DNA of 64,000 nt. Source: Symsagittifera roscoffensis (taxonomy: Eukaryota > Xenacoelomorpha > Acoela > Convolutidae). The stretch is from assembly GCF_963678635.1 (NCBI RefSeq), contig NC_087067.1:34561509-34625508 (forward strand). Reading direction: 5' to 3'. Below, in pieces: positions 27,004-38,311 of the stretch. Within the stretch, counting starts at the first letter, position 1, and each line of letters begins with the position of its first letter. A program made the translations under genes and the position numbers. The notes beneath the pieces were generated by a model. It was not told the origin of the DNA, ran no database searches, and was given only the letters and a program-made list of their open reading frames with translations.

Positions 27004-30000
27004 TCAGACTTTAATGTTTATTGTTTTGGTTTTCTTTGCGCTGTTTTTTAGATGGTCGTTCTTCTGAAGCTTCAGATAAAATAAATGGGTTTTTATAGGG
27101 GGACGTTCACGGACTCGGCTACTAGAAGCTTCTTCTTCTTCTTGCAGCTCTGCTTCTGAGTAGGGCCGCTGTAAAAATCCCCAATCCGGAAGTGTAAAAT
27201 CGGGAGAACTGTTATCAGTTTCATTGTATGAGTTGGCCCACTCGGTGTCCATGTAAATGTCTTCTAGAAAAGCATTTTCTTCAGCGGCTTTATGGCCAAA
27301 GGGCACTGTCGAAATTCCGTCGAAAAGTAGAAAACGTTTTGAGTCGAATGGTGATAATGCAAGTTTGTTTTGTTTCACTGTCATATTGGTGTGACCTTTC
27401 GAAACTATATTATAATTGTACACTCTCATTGTTTTTCCAGTGAATAATGTGTCCCTGAAGGTTTGGTGGACCAGTTCTCTCTGTGCACTCCGTTTAATTC
27501 CTTTGGCACTCAATTTTTGAGTGCCTTCTAAACAGAAGCAAAATTATTATTCTTTTCTACAACGTTGGGGATAGCTTCATTTCACTTCAGCAACTCAATT
27601 TATACCGAACAAAATTTGATTCATTTTACCAAAAAAGAGCAGATTCCTGATTAAAAAAGAGGAAAAAAGAGGGAATATGTTGTCAGATAAATCAACGTTT
27701 AGGTAACATTGTATAATGTTGCCTAAATCAGCTAAATGCCCATAGTTTAATGCAACAAATTAAGGGGTGTAGGTAGGTTGGTGGTGGTATTTTTGTTCTG
27801 TAAAAGGTAGGAATGGGGGGTGGAAGGGTGGCTTAAATTTTGTTTACCATTAAGGACGACCGAATATAGTTTCGGTTTTAGGGCGATGAATTCTCTGATC
27901 GGCTTCCCACCAGTCTCGTCTTTGAACTTCAGCACAACTTTCTTGTTGGTATCCTCGAACAAGAAATGGTCCTTATCGTAATTTGAAAAGTCGAAATCAG
28001 CTTTTATTTTCTCCAAGTCTCGGTAAACGTCATCAGTTTTTATAGCGTAATAAAACTATCCGTGTCGGAGTAAAGGAGTTCCAAGTTTAGATTTGGTTTC
28101 ATTTTTTGATAATGAAACTGAAACATGAAACGCTTGGCGGGTCTAGGATGGTCGCACCAACTATCATAGGTTTATCCCACAATATTTTTGTTACTGAAAA
28201 GCTAATTGTGGCTAATTGATCGTCAATGATTTGAAAGCTTTTCATTGTGCTCAGAGCTGTTTTTTGTAAAAGTTCTCTCTCATTCCTTACAATCTCCAGC
28301 TTCTTTCTTCCTAACTTAGACTCCATTGTCTTACCGAAAGCTGAATTAACAATTAGCTTGTAGAAGTTGTAGAAGTTCTCCTGGAATTTATTTACCGCGG
28401 CTTTTCGTAGGCGGGTGTTGAGGTCGACAAAGGGTGCCATCCAGTGACTTTGGCGGAACTGAAGAACTTTTCCGAGGTGAGTTATTTTCATTCCCAGCTC
28501 ATGGTACAATTTTAGGGTAAGGTAGTGCAAAACATAACCTTCTTTAGGATGCAAGGTCTGTAGAAGCTTTGGCACTTTTGGCAGTGTGGTGATTCCCAAT
28601 TTTCCCAACATGTCGACTTGCTCGTTGCTCATTGCACCGATGTCCACTACTTCACGAGAGGGGGCAAGGGGGTAATCAGCAAAGAAGTCGTGAAGCTCTT
28701 CGGGTATGGTTAAATTGACTTCAACTATATAACCCCACTCTGAGGTTTCGCTGGTGAGCAGTATGTCTGCCAGACTTTTTTCAACTATTGAAAAAGCGTT
28801 TAAGGGCAAAGGGCAGTGTTTCATTATCCCCCCGTACAAATTGTTTGCATCAATATTGAGGATGTAGCTTGATGGTTCTGAGGGCGAAAAATTGTCGAGG
28901 TATTTATTGTTTGCTTTGTAAAATCGGCGCGCGTAAACCGACGACATGCCTCCTCGTATCATTCGCTGCACAAGGTCTAGATGTTCACGGTCCGTTAAGA
29001 GTTTCAGTTCGGGCTTACAATCTTTTAGAAAGGCGTCCCCGGAAAGGTTACTTGCCGTGAAGTAACAGGCGCAATCCAGCCCGTATGTTTGATAGCAAAC
29101 TTCACGAAAAGCTTCGAAAACGGAAGCAAGCAATAGCACATCTGTAGTCAAGTACAAGTCGTGGTAATCACCAAGTGAGCCACACTTCAGTTCGGTGAAA
29201 ACTTTAAGGGCATGATTGTACTCGCTTCTTGAAACACTCACATCCCCTCCTGTTAGACTATTTTTCCACATTGCTCGTGGGGGAAGGCGAGTTTCTCGGA
29301 ATTTTTCGAATGAGTTGAAGTATGAGTAGGGGTAATGCCCTTTCTGTTTCAACAGACTGACTTTTTCACGTGAGTGGCCGAGCTTTTCAAAATAGATCTC
29401 CAGCAGAAAAAACTTTTCGTTGGGCAAATTATCGACAAGTTTTGCCAACGATGCTAGCATGAACCTATACGAATCGATGAATCTCAGATTTTCGTAGAGT
29501 TTTTTGATTTTTCCGTTTTTGTCCGTGTACGTTTTTATGTAGACTGAGATTGTCAAGGATATATATTTTTCTTCAGATGCGGATTTTACGGAAAAAGTGT
29601 TTTCCGAATCGCTTTTTGCCAGCGCTTTGATTATAAAGTGTAAATCATAATTTGACAAATTATGAGCTACCACTGGAATGTAATTTGTTGTTTTTCTATT
29701 AACGTTACACTCATTGTGTGCCCAACCCAGAAACTTGTTGGTGTAATGGCAATGATCAAGTACCACTTGATCATTGTCGGAAAAATCATTCTCGCATATC
29801 CAACAAATTGTAGCATCTTCCCGTTCCTGGTCTGTTATACCAGTGAAAGTGTAATATTTCCTTTTTTCTACGTAAATTTGTCTCGCTAACGATTCAAGGG
29901 AGCTAATTAGCTCTTCCATCACATTCGGTCCTCTTTTAAGCTCAAACTTTAACAGGTCTTTTTTCCCAAATTCGATTACTGCTAACGCGTAGCCGCACGG

Positions 30001-31588
30001 TTGATGGATTTCAATTGTTTGCGTGCTAGATTTTCGCGGATCAGGTTGCGGTCCGTATACTGGTAAGAGCAGTGACTCCAAATCAAAGTAGATTACTCTG
30101 GGTACGTAACAACGAGCTGTTAAGTTTTTGAACTTGTGGTCATCTTTTCCCGGCTTGGGCATTGTTATGACGACATCTTCGTCTTGGTAGCACAGTTCTT
30201 GATGTCTTCTCAGAGTTTCGAATGAAGCGCATGTGTGGAAACATTTGCGACAAATCTCAGATTGAAATCGGTGCACTTTGTGCCGCACGTACACGACCAG
30301 TTTCTGGAGATCACTCATCAACACATAGTGATATTTTGATCCATCTGTCAGCAGCAACAAGTCCACAATCAGGCTAGTAGTGAATCTGCTCGATACTCTT
30401 ATGGGCAACAATTCGCCATCGTTGTACCTGAACAGAAAAATAATTTTTATACCTAGGTTTGGAATGAAATAAAAAGGGTGTTTGAGTAGGTGAAGAACAT
30501 TATTGAAGGAATTTTAAAATTTTTAGAAGGCAATTAGAATTTGCTTACCGGAAGACGTTGATTTGACAATTGTTCAACTTTTCAAATCTGTCCATATCCA
30601 TTAGACCCATTGGCATTTCGTATTCCCCATTGATTTTCACAATTCCTTCTTTGTCGAGATTGTAGGTTGAGACTTTGTTTTTCTCCAGCCACCGTCTAGA
30701 TGTGGGGTAGAGGGCCGGCTCATTCTCATTGTGATATGCGGCAACAAAGCAGTAGAGAAAGCAACGGTCATCATCTTTAGTGTTGATATTTGTGAGCAGA
30801 GTAGATGCTGCGCTGAGTGCATCAGGTAGCTCGAGGTAGGATCCTGCTCTTATTGGTGAGAAGGCCGCGAAACTGATTTGCAATTTTTCAATTCTGTCAA
30901 TAATCCATCCGCTACCATGAGAAGAGAACGAATTGACTTGGTTGACCATTTGTTCAATCAGTTCCAAGAATTGAACCCCAGCTATTCCCTCGAAGTACAC
31001 TGTCAATGTCTTAGTGTTCAGAAACAGCATGGTCCTTTCGAAGTTTCCACTGTCCCCGTCTTGCACAGTGGGAATTTTGATCATTCCCACTTCCACGTGG
31101 AATTGCACCTTGTTCGGACCCTCTTTGACCCTTTCCAGTATAAGAGCATCTATTTCCTCCTTGTTTTGCATCATGACTTGAAGCAAATCCATTTCTTTTT
31201 CACCAACTTTGAGATCGTATCGACGCAATTTGCCTCTGAACGCGCTTTCCGTTGGGGCAGAGGAAGACGTCGTCTCAATGCCGTCCCAAACTGGCAATGC
31301 GTGCTTCTTCAGCAAGTGTTGTCCTTAGCTTTCCGCGGTGAGAAATATTGTATGACAATAGATACAATGACTATTCGAAGTCATGTCATGTACCAGCTCG
31401 ACGTGCTCTCGGGCTTCCGACAAACTCTCGAATGACTCGAGACACTCATCGCAAACAGTTTGAGGAGGAGGGGGAGGAAGGATCTTGTGAACTTTTTGCT
31501 CATGTCTTCTCAAGTTCCTTTTAGAGCTCAGTATTTTTCCGCACTGCTGGCAAGGAACAGGTGTCGCGATAGAAGTAGAGTTCGGCAT
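27004..31588 (-). pseudogene. polB: Polinton protein-primed DNA polymerase B, three exons, broken
   Basis: The N-terminal exon encodes three C2H2 fingers (C-x2-C-x12-H-x4-H); a TAA at 31325-31327 falls inside the third. Exon 1 ends at 30549 and an intron follows at 30428-30548 (GT...AG). Exon 2 carries the exonuclease motifs (DLE near 30090, NYD near 29650, YHDLYLTTD near 29150), an endonuclease VII-like Cys/His insert (CWIC...DHCH near 29750), motif A (DANNLYG near 28845) and motif B (NSAFGKT near 28335). One-base frameshifts lie near 28140 and 28052, the second at motif C (SDTDS). A second intron is at 27528-27847. The last exon has the family C-terminus (KLALSPFDSKR). It would replicate the element in the nucleus from a protein primer, but as read it cannot be translated whole. 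Confidence 0.92.
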
Positions 31589-33480
31589 TGTTTGTTGAAG
31601 TTACTGAAGTAATTCAGGAAAATTTCAAGAAGTAGAACTGGTTATGAAAAAGCAAAAGCGAGAAGTGACTAGCACCAAAAAACTTTGCGGGTAAGGGCAA
31701 GTAGAAGCCATTAACGAGAGTTATACTTCACCGTCTCGGTAATAAGTACTTTCCTTTCCAAAAAAATGGTTTATTCTAGCTTTAAGCTCTAAATGTCTCA
31801 TCACTCTGCTCAAGTGCAGGGGTTTTGTATACTAAAAATTGATTCATTTACAGCCTCAAACTTTTGCTGTTAATTATAAGGGTTAGCGATAAAGTTTTGG
31901 CATTTTTTAGGGGACTGGTTTAGACTTTCAATTAACATTTCAGCACTAAATTACAAAATTTAAAGCTTAGAATGATTCAGATAGAGCCTAAAACTTTTTC
32001 TGACTAATTTTAACCGTGAAACAGTAATTTCCTAACGATTTCAAGCCCACTTCTTGGTTTGCGTAAATAGGTATAATAAAAAGTAGAAACATGAGATAAA
32101 AGTATTCAGAAAGTAAAGCCCTCAACTAACAAATTAAGTTGAAATAAAATAGTAAACTTAAAAAATGAAAATTTTGCAAATTTGACACCTTGATAGTTAC
32201 CGATGCATGATAAGCATAGATTGTCATTCGAATTTGTAAAAGATATCGGAATCAAATTTTCCTTCATGTCATTCAGTGTCCCGTGAAACATTTCATATCA
32301 TGTCCTTCGAAATATTAAGGCATGGCCGTTTGGTTTAAGGGGCAATAGCTAACCCGGCGTTGCTCGTCGCTACGCTCCTCGGGAACGCCTCCCGTTCTGT
32401 AATTACAAGTGAAATTTTTTTTTTTCAAAATAAAGGAAAACCTCAAACTTTTTATGTTGTGAAAAAAGGAAAAGTAATGTTTAAAAAAGTGTCTTTTAAA
32501 TCTATCAACAAAAAAACCAGTAAGTTTTGTGGGACCTCGAGCACAGTTCTACTGGTCAAGTTCGAAATTTAAAAAACATAATTTTTTAACTTCTTTTTTC
32601 CTTCATTTTTAGCTTGAATTATTCGTTCTCGTTTTAAATTCAAGTGATTGTGTTTTGAAATTTTTAGGAGCTATCTGATACGTAATTAGGACAAGCGTAG
32701 AAATTAAAAAAAAAAAACAATTATACCCCAATCAATGAGAGTAGACGCTTTGAGAAAATCTGATTTTTGTGAAAATACTGAAAAAAAAAATTGGGAAAAA
32801 ATTTTTTTCTCTCCAAATCCATTGAAACTACCCTCAATCAATTTGCCATGAATTTCTGAGCAGGGTTAAGGGTCATGTTCATTTTTCGAAAAAAAAACAT
32901 AAATTTTTTTTTTCTTATTTTTACCAAAAAATTGTCCGTTTTACACCCAAAACATGTATATGAATGTAATATAATGCAGATTTATGGCTTAAAACACTCT
33001 CTGTTACTTTGCGTAAGACCTGGCTAACCCCACCGGGCACAAAGTATGATGAGAGAGAGGACAGAGAGTGTTTGATAAAAAAGCCAAATAAATATGGTTG
33101 GACTACCAACAAGAAAATGTTGGACCCTTCCATATTTATCTTTCTTTTGAAAAGAAAGCAATATCCCGAAAAGGATATTCCAAATGGGGTTCACTACTGA
33201 GCAAGTGTATTTATCTCTCTCTCTCTCTCTCTCATTCTTTCTCAAACAACAATTTTAGCGTAAAATTATTCTCGATTTGTGATTTTTTTCTAGTTTTTCT
33301 CTAACATTTTGCTGAAAACTTTACGGGGCAAACTTTAATTGATCTATTAAGCAAAATAAAAACTGAGACAAAAAATATACACACAGTAATGTTAAAACAG
33401 CTTAGAAGTCAAATCAAACAAAAATGAAAATATAAAACCTTGGAATAATATTTGAAACAAAGGAAAGTTTTTTGTTTAAG
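31589..33480. other. Non-coding stretch within the Polinton
   Basis: No supported gene in about 1.9 kb. It holds the left arm of an inverted repeat (32275-32394), A/T-rich low-complexity sequence and a (CT)n run at about 33213-33230. Confidence 0.5.
32275..32394 (+). repeat. Internal inverted repeat, left arm (~120 bp)
   Basis: The reverse complement recurs at 35830-35950 with only scattered mismatches. The arm is GC-rich (contains GGCGTTGCTCGTCGCTACGC) against an AT-rich background. The pair encloses the 33.5-35.8 kb gene module. Confidence 0.9.
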
Positions 33481-34128
33481 TTATTCGAAACCTCGAAACT
33501 GTAGTTTTCTCTTTTTTGGCGCATAGCAAGCTGCATTTGGAGTAGTGCCTTGAATGAGATCTGGGGTGACTAGATCAATTGTCTCCGCACTAGATGAAAC
33601 CCGAGCATCCGAATAGGAAGTTGATTGTTCTGGAGTTGAAACTGCTCCCCTAACAAACGACTCGGGAGACATTGCTGTCGGAATATCCCGGTACGCTTCG
33701 CGCTCTGCATAATCACGAAAACATCCCTCCTAATTTTCATACAACGACATTGACTCGCAGTCATACGCGAAGAGAATTTTTCTTGGAGACTGCTCGAGCG
33801 AGGTTGTGTCGTTTATCTCCGTCTTTTCTAATGCCGGATAGCTCTCGTGAATAGTGCAACTCTCGTACATTCGTTTTCGATTCTGTCTAAGTAGATCGAT
33901 GTGATCAAGGAGGTAGTTCGGTAGCATGATATGACTTTTTGTAGTCCATTCCTCGTTTTGATTCTCGTCGTTTTTTCGGGGAGCCAAGTCAGTGAACGGA
34001 CTTGCTGTAGACGGAGAGACTCTCTCTTTCTGTTGATGGATGACTGCAATCGACTCTCTCGTGTATGTTTGGTAGATAATTGTTCTTTCTCGATCAGACA
34101 CTGAGATTATTTGTAAAGGACTAGTCAT
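33481..34128 (-). pseudogene. Polinton accessory ORF with nuclear localisation signal, one internal stop
   Basis: One reading frame runs from the ATG at 34128 to 33481 (about 215 codons), with a single in-frame TAG at 33730-33732. Both halves share the frame and look coding. The product is Ser/Thr/Glu-rich. Near its C-terminus is a classical basic nuclear signal, PKKRK. It is transcribed away from the PC4-like gene across a shared upstream region. I recognise no family; a regulatory or DNA-associated nuclear role is only suggested by the NLS and position. The stop is either a real mutation or a sequencing error. Confidence 0.5.
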
Positions 34129-34754
34129 GACTTGAAGATTTTTAAAGTTTTGTTAAAATGAATTGACTGAACTACCGAAATGAAATTGAGAGAATGAAAA
34201 GTATGAAAAGTTTATTAATGAGAATGAGATAAGGAAAGGGGTGGCATAGTTCAATTAGGTCAAAGCTAAAAACTTTTTAGGCGAGGCTATCAAATTTTAC
34301 TCATTCTTTTAAGCATGACGCCTGAGGTCATGTTAGGAATGAATGTGAAAACCCGATTTTTTAGATTTATGTGATAGCTTTATTATAGTGGCTACGGGCG
34401 AAAGCACTCAAAATCAAGTTTTCATGATAGTTTGCCAGACATTCTTTGTTATGCTGTTAGAAATTCATTACCATGATTCATAACAGTCATTAAAATAACC
34501 GTCACAATAAATAACACTAGAAGATTTTTAGAGTATAGCCGGGGGAAAAAGTAACTAAATACCCATATAAAAAGAGGTTTATCGTTAAAGAAATTATATC
34601 CTTGGTGATTAAGTCTTATCAATATGGCTTAGGGCGCTCGTAAACGTTATCACTTAAGTTTTTACTTTGTGAGCGCATGATCTGTCTCGTATACTGTGAT
34701 CAGTCATTCTTCAACGTTCCACACTAAAAACCAGTTGGTTGTTATTCATTTATA
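34129..34754. promoter_or_regulatory. Divergent intergenic region, probable two-way promoter
   Basis: It lies between divergently oriented ORFs. On the + strand there is a TATA-like CATATAAAAAG near 34564 and, about 60 bp before the ATG at 34755, a TCAGT initiator-like word in GTGATCAGTCATT near 34700. TCAGT is the usual arthropod initiator. Inference only. Confidence 0.4.
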
Positions 34755-35039
34755 ATGTACGCTTCTCTTGACACGGATGTAGACTATTTCGATGATTTTA
34801 GGGATATATCTTCGAATGATAAACGTTTAGTTAGAGTCGGTGCAAAAACATTCGCACAGACCGGTACTTACATAACTATCAAATTGTACAAAAAAGACGA
34901 AGAGGGAACTTTCAAGTATCGACAAGGAATAACTTTGTCAACTGGTGAATTCGAGTCCTTGGCGGACAATTATACAAAAATCAAAAGGTTGACGAAAGCA
35001 AAAAACTGCGACGTGACTGAAAAATTTAGAAAAAAGTGA
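34755..35039 (+). CDS. PC4/Sub1-like single-stranded DNA-binding protein (candidate)
   Basis: 94 aa. After an acidic N-terminus, residues ~22-75 show the pattern of PC4-type domains: a basic strand (KRLVRVGAKTF), a strand with YITIKLY, a basic turn and then the GITLSTGEFESL block, followed by a helix. PC4-like proteins bind single-stranded or unwound DNA in transcription and replication, which would suit a Polinton. The frame after the TGA at 35037-35039 continues open for about 25 codons (KSKKSLCSEKE...), so the stop could be a recent change. It is one of only two Polinton genes read from the + strand here. The assignment rests on motif shape alone. Confidence 0.45.
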   Translation: MYASLDTDVDYFDDFRDISSNDKRLVRVGAKTFAQTGTYITIKLYKKDEEGTFKYRQGITLSTGEFESLADNYTKIKRLTKAKNCDVTEKFRKK

Positions 35040-35151
35040 AACAAATCTAAAAAATCTCTATGCTCTGAAAAGGAATGCGAAAGTGAAAACGATGATAACT
35101 GTCGGGTTGTGTAACATTATCAACTCGTTATTCGATTGAAACTTCAAAGCA

Positions 35152-35778
35152 ATGGTTGAAGAAATGTATGAGCAATCCCCTGATTATTTCAAACAGTTCC
35201 GTAAAAATTACAAATTTTTCATCCTGAATCATGAACCCAACTTTTCAGGCTTCGCTTCAAAAGCAAATTTTGCAGTATCCTCCCATTCGAATAAATTAGA
35301 TTTTTGCAACCATTCGATTGACAACGAAAAACATTATCATGTACTGGTCGAATTTACGAAAGAGTCTACCGATTTACTTAACAAGATGACTTCAAAAGCC
35401 TTCGTTGTTCCTTGTCTTCTCTCTACATTCAAATATTTAATTTTGGGTTGCTCCAACTATGAATTGTCTGGCCCTCTGATGGAAAAACTGAAATTAGCTG
35501 TGAATTATAACTCCATCAACAACTTAGATGTTAGTGGTGTTCCACTTCGCAGACGATTGCCTCAAGTTTGCTTCGGCTCGCAGACTAAATCTGTTCAAAC
35601 TCAAACTGACCTGATTACTAACGTAACAATTGAACGCTTTACTAATATTTTGAATGGTGAAAACGCTGCTGAGTTTCCTAAAATAATTGACATAATTTTA
35701 AGTGGGTATGGTTGTATGGAAATTGATTCAAACACTTTGTTTGTGAAATTTATCATGGAGAAGAAATTCAAGTTTTAA
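35152..35778 (+). CDS. Polinton accessory protein with an HYH motif, possible Rep-like fold
   Basis: 208 aa, no break. Residues ~22-32 (YKFFILNHEPN) form a hydrophobic strand. Residues 61-63 are H-Y-H followed by VLVEF. A further Tyr/Lys-containing segment follows at about 95-110 (FKYLILGCSNYEL). This order resembles motifs I-III of HUH replication initiators, but the third motif is not a clean YxxK, so the match is weak. The gene lies just after the PC4-like ORF on the same strand and just before the right arm of the internal inverted repeat. It could act on DNA, or be an unrelated accessory protein. Confidence 0.35.
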   Translation: MVEEMYEQSPDYFKQFRKNYKFFILNHEPNFSGFASKANFAVSSHSNKLDFCNHSIDNEKHYHVLVEFTKESTDLLNKMTSKAFVVPCLLSTFKYLILGCSNYELSGPLMEKLKLAVNYNSINNLDVSGVPLRRRLPQVCFGSQTKSVQTQTDLITNVTIERFTNILNGENAAEFPKIIDIILSGYGCMEIDSNTLFVKFIMEKKFKF

Positions 35779-36042
35779 ATATTGGTTTTCTTTCGCTCTT
35801 GTATATCAAAAAAAATGTTACTACACAAGCGAGAGGCGTTCCCGAGGAGCGTAGCGACGAGCAACGCCGGGTTAGCTATTGCCCCTTAAACCAAACGGCC
35901 GTGCCTTAATATTTCGAAGTACTTGATATGAAACTTTTCGCGGTTCACATAAACTTGCAGAAAAAAAACTTTGTTGTTAATAAGAATGAATTGAAAAAAA
36001 AAAACGAATTTATAAACTTTACAAAAACATCAATAAATTAAT
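35779..36042. other. Intergenic region with inverted-repeat right arm
   Basis: Separates the + strand module from the protease gene. It consists largely of the inverted-repeat arm at 35830-35950, followed by A-rich sequence downstream of the protease stop. Confidence 0.5.
35830..35950 (-). repeat. Internal inverted repeat, right arm (~120 bp)
   Basis: Reverse complement of 32275-32394. The inner limits are CGCCTCCCG on the left and its mirror CGAGAGGCG on the right. No clear target duplication is visible at the outer limits. Confidence 0.9.
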
Positions 36043-36480
36043 TTAGAATAACATATGTTTGGCAAATCTTATCAAATCATGATCATTAAGTTTGAAACCT
36101 ATTGGAAAACTGTTTTTAATTATAACATGAGCAACATAAATACAATAAAGTCCGCATAACACTGAATCAGCTGATTGTATTGGTTTTTTCAACAGTAGTT
36201 GATTTCCCTCGTGAATTGTACGTCGCATATTCTTGTACACGAGGGGATAATCACATAATCGTTTACCTAGATGATCTGCGAAGAATATCTCTCCTCCAGC
36301 TTGAGCAAAAAGCAACCAGTGGGTTCCAGGTTGATCCGATGGTGAGGCATTCATAATCATGAACGTATTATCGTTTTTCAGTAGTGAAGAGCATGGCAAA
36401 TCTGCCGGAAAAACACCTCTAAAGCGATGTTTCAAATGTTTACAACGGTTAATAATTTCTACTAGTTGAAGATTATCCAT
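36043..36480 (-). CDS. Adenain-like cysteine protease (Polinton PRO)
   Basis: 145 aa, intact from the ATG at 36480. It has the order expected for the adenovirus-type/Ulp1-fold maturation protease: FRGVFPADLP at the N-terminus, His54 in GTHW, Asp69 in FADH, Gln102, and the nucleophile Cys109 in SVLCGLYC. In this family it cleaves capsid precursors during virion maturation. It begins 7 bp after the major capsid gene ends and is the last gene of the leftward structural cluster. It is one of the few Polinton genes here with no visible lesion. Confidence 0.85.
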   Translation of the reverse strand: MDNLQLVEIINRCKHLKHRFRGVFPADLPCSSLLKNDNTFMIMNASPSDQPGTHWLLFAQAGGEIFFADHLGKRLCDYPLVYKNMRRTIHEGNQLLLKKPIQSADSVLCGLYCIYVAHVIIKNSFPIGFKLNDHDLIRFAKHMLF

Positions 36481-36487
36481 GTCTATC

Positions 36488-37800
36488 TTAGGTCATAAGA
36501 GTGTTTTTGGTAATTTTTCTATCTGAACGCACATAAACTGTTGATGCACGCTCTCCCATAAACAATAACTCGACGTTATCACCGAGACCTGCGTCAAACT
36601 TGAGTTCGAGCGAAATAGTGCAATTGGTCAATTCAGGATGAATAAAATCGTGTGAAGCCTCCTGAGTAGACGTGAGATCAAAAGCCATAATATAATGATT
36701 ATCATAATTAGCGAGACTGATTCCATGACTAGTGTTTAAAACAAAATCAAGAGCCTCAAGCGTATTGTAATAAATTCTTTTATTTTCTGATGTTGAGATG
36801 GGAGTTCCGGCAATGGGTAGACCGTTTCTGTACACAATGATCTCATTCAACCCAAATTTCTGGTAATGAAAAGGGTTTGTTCTATTAGTACCCAAATATG
36901 CTTCGTTTATGCGCATTGCTACTATCATTCTTCGAACAGGTTCTTTTGCAAAAACATCCTCTTGTCGCCAGCTTTGTACTCCTGCAGTTGCGAGAAACGT
37001 TTTTGGTACTACTTCGATGTAATTGTAAATTGCCGGGTTCTTCAACAATGTTTTTTCTATTGATGAGAGAACATAGTCAGTCACAGTCATCTTTCTGACA
37101 TAGAGTTTAGCTTCGATTATTTGGACCTTGTAGTGTTTAGCTGCATCTTCAGATATGACAACAAAATCATTAGGAGAACGTCTAAGAGACAATCTTATTG
37201 TCACACAAGTAGATGCTTGTCACACGACAAAAAGTCGCAAGCAATTTTACCAAATAGCTTCAGCTCGCTCGAGGCCGCAACGAGACCTTTACGCTCCGTA
37301 ACATCATCAGCTCTCCTTCCAGCACCGTCAATGGCTGATGGATTTTCTTCATAATAATAACCTTGACAAGCCAACCATGTTTTCTTGGCATCATTACCGT
37401 ATGAAAACTCGGTCTCAATAAAGCTTTTATGGGCAAAATTAGCATTGGTAGTTGATATTTTTTCACCATTCAGAGACAGTGTACACTCAGAAAATAATGA
37501 AAATAAAGGATTGTTAACAAAATACGGCGTATCTCTGTTTGCCGCCTCTGTAGCATGCGTTCGAAGCACGTTTCCATTGCTTCGAACAATTCGTGCAACT
37601 ATTTCCAAACGAGTACGTTGAAGATCGATGAAATTATTTCTGTCGCCGAGTACTTCAAACTCGAGCATAGGACCATCAGGAGAGTAGGAAGGTCCACTTT
37701 TTTGGGTGAATGCATTTTCAAAAGTGACAAGTAAAGGCGGTTTCTCAAATAAGTCCAAGGAGCTGTGAGTTGCTTCACTCGGGATTAAATTAGAAATCAT
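36488..37800 (-). pseudogene. Major capsid protein (double jelly-roll type), one frameshift
   Basis: The N-terminal part runs from the ATG at 37800 to a stop near 37201. The C-terminal part continues in another frame from about 37204 to 36488, with no ATG at its start. Together they have the length (~435 aa) and order of Polinton major capsid proteins. These include SSLDLFEKPP and the LEFEVLGDRNNFIDL strand early, FSECTLSLNGEKIS in the middle, and IKILDA-like, NPFHYQKFGLNEI and FAFDLT-like blocks late. The one-base break near 37204 would abolish the full product. It overlaps the core-type gene upstream by 11 bp and precedes the protease. Confidence 0.82.
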
Positions 37801-38197
37801 TTTTAACCCTTGTAAAGAAATCGGAGCGACTTCTCTGTGCAGTTCGTTTTCTGGGAATGACGCGTCTCGTTTTTCGTTTAAACGCCGTCGTTCTTTTCGG
37901 ATGACTTTTCCGAGATCTACTTCCTCCTCCTACTTGCTTTTTGATTGTTTTTCTAACGGTGCTTTTGAGTGCCTGCTTAAGACTTTTTCTTTTTGTTGCA
38001 ACTTCTATCAGTTCTGGAGCTGCCTGAAGAAGTAGTTCTTTTCCGATTTTTTTAGCCGCGGGTATCACAAATTTTCGAGCCAGTGGAAGTGCGACTCTTC
38101 CTATTCCCAAGGCTAATGCACCGAAGCCACTGCCTCGTTGTCTATAATGCCCCGAGAAATGTGGTAGGTTTGCTTGGTTGTGGTAATATGAATCCAT
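37790..38197 (-). CDS. Small basic virion core-type protein
   Basis: About 135 aa from the ATG at 38197 (start context MDSYYHNQ). It has a Gly/Ala-rich hydrophobic stretch (GSGFGALALGIG, then LPLARKFVIPAAKKIGKELL) and a strongly basic C-terminal half with RSRKSHPKR, FKRKTRR and IPRKR. The layout resembles the small DNA-condensing or membrane-active capsid-associated proteins found beside the capsid genes in Polintons and adenoviruses. The function is inferred from composition and position between penton and major capsid genes. Confidence 0.6.
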   Translation of the reverse strand: MDSYYHNQANLPHFSGHYRQRGSGFGALALGIGRVALPLARKFVIPAAKKIGKELLLQAAPELIEVATKRKSLKQALKSTVRKTIKKQVGGGSRSRKSHPKRTTAFKRKTRRVIPRKRTAQRSRSDFFTRVKNDF

Positions 38198-38311
38198 TTT
38201 GATCAATTGCTAAACTTTTGAAATTTCAAAGTCAGAACAACTTTTCCCCCTCCAGCGAAAGGAACAAGTCCTCCAGTTTCTGTGCGCAAGTTCACAGAAA
38301 TATTGGAAATA

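Noticed and set aside
36488..37204. Independent gene starting at 37204
   Set aside because: The first codon is GTG, and the product is the C-terminal half of the major capsid protein whose N-terminal half ends at the same place.
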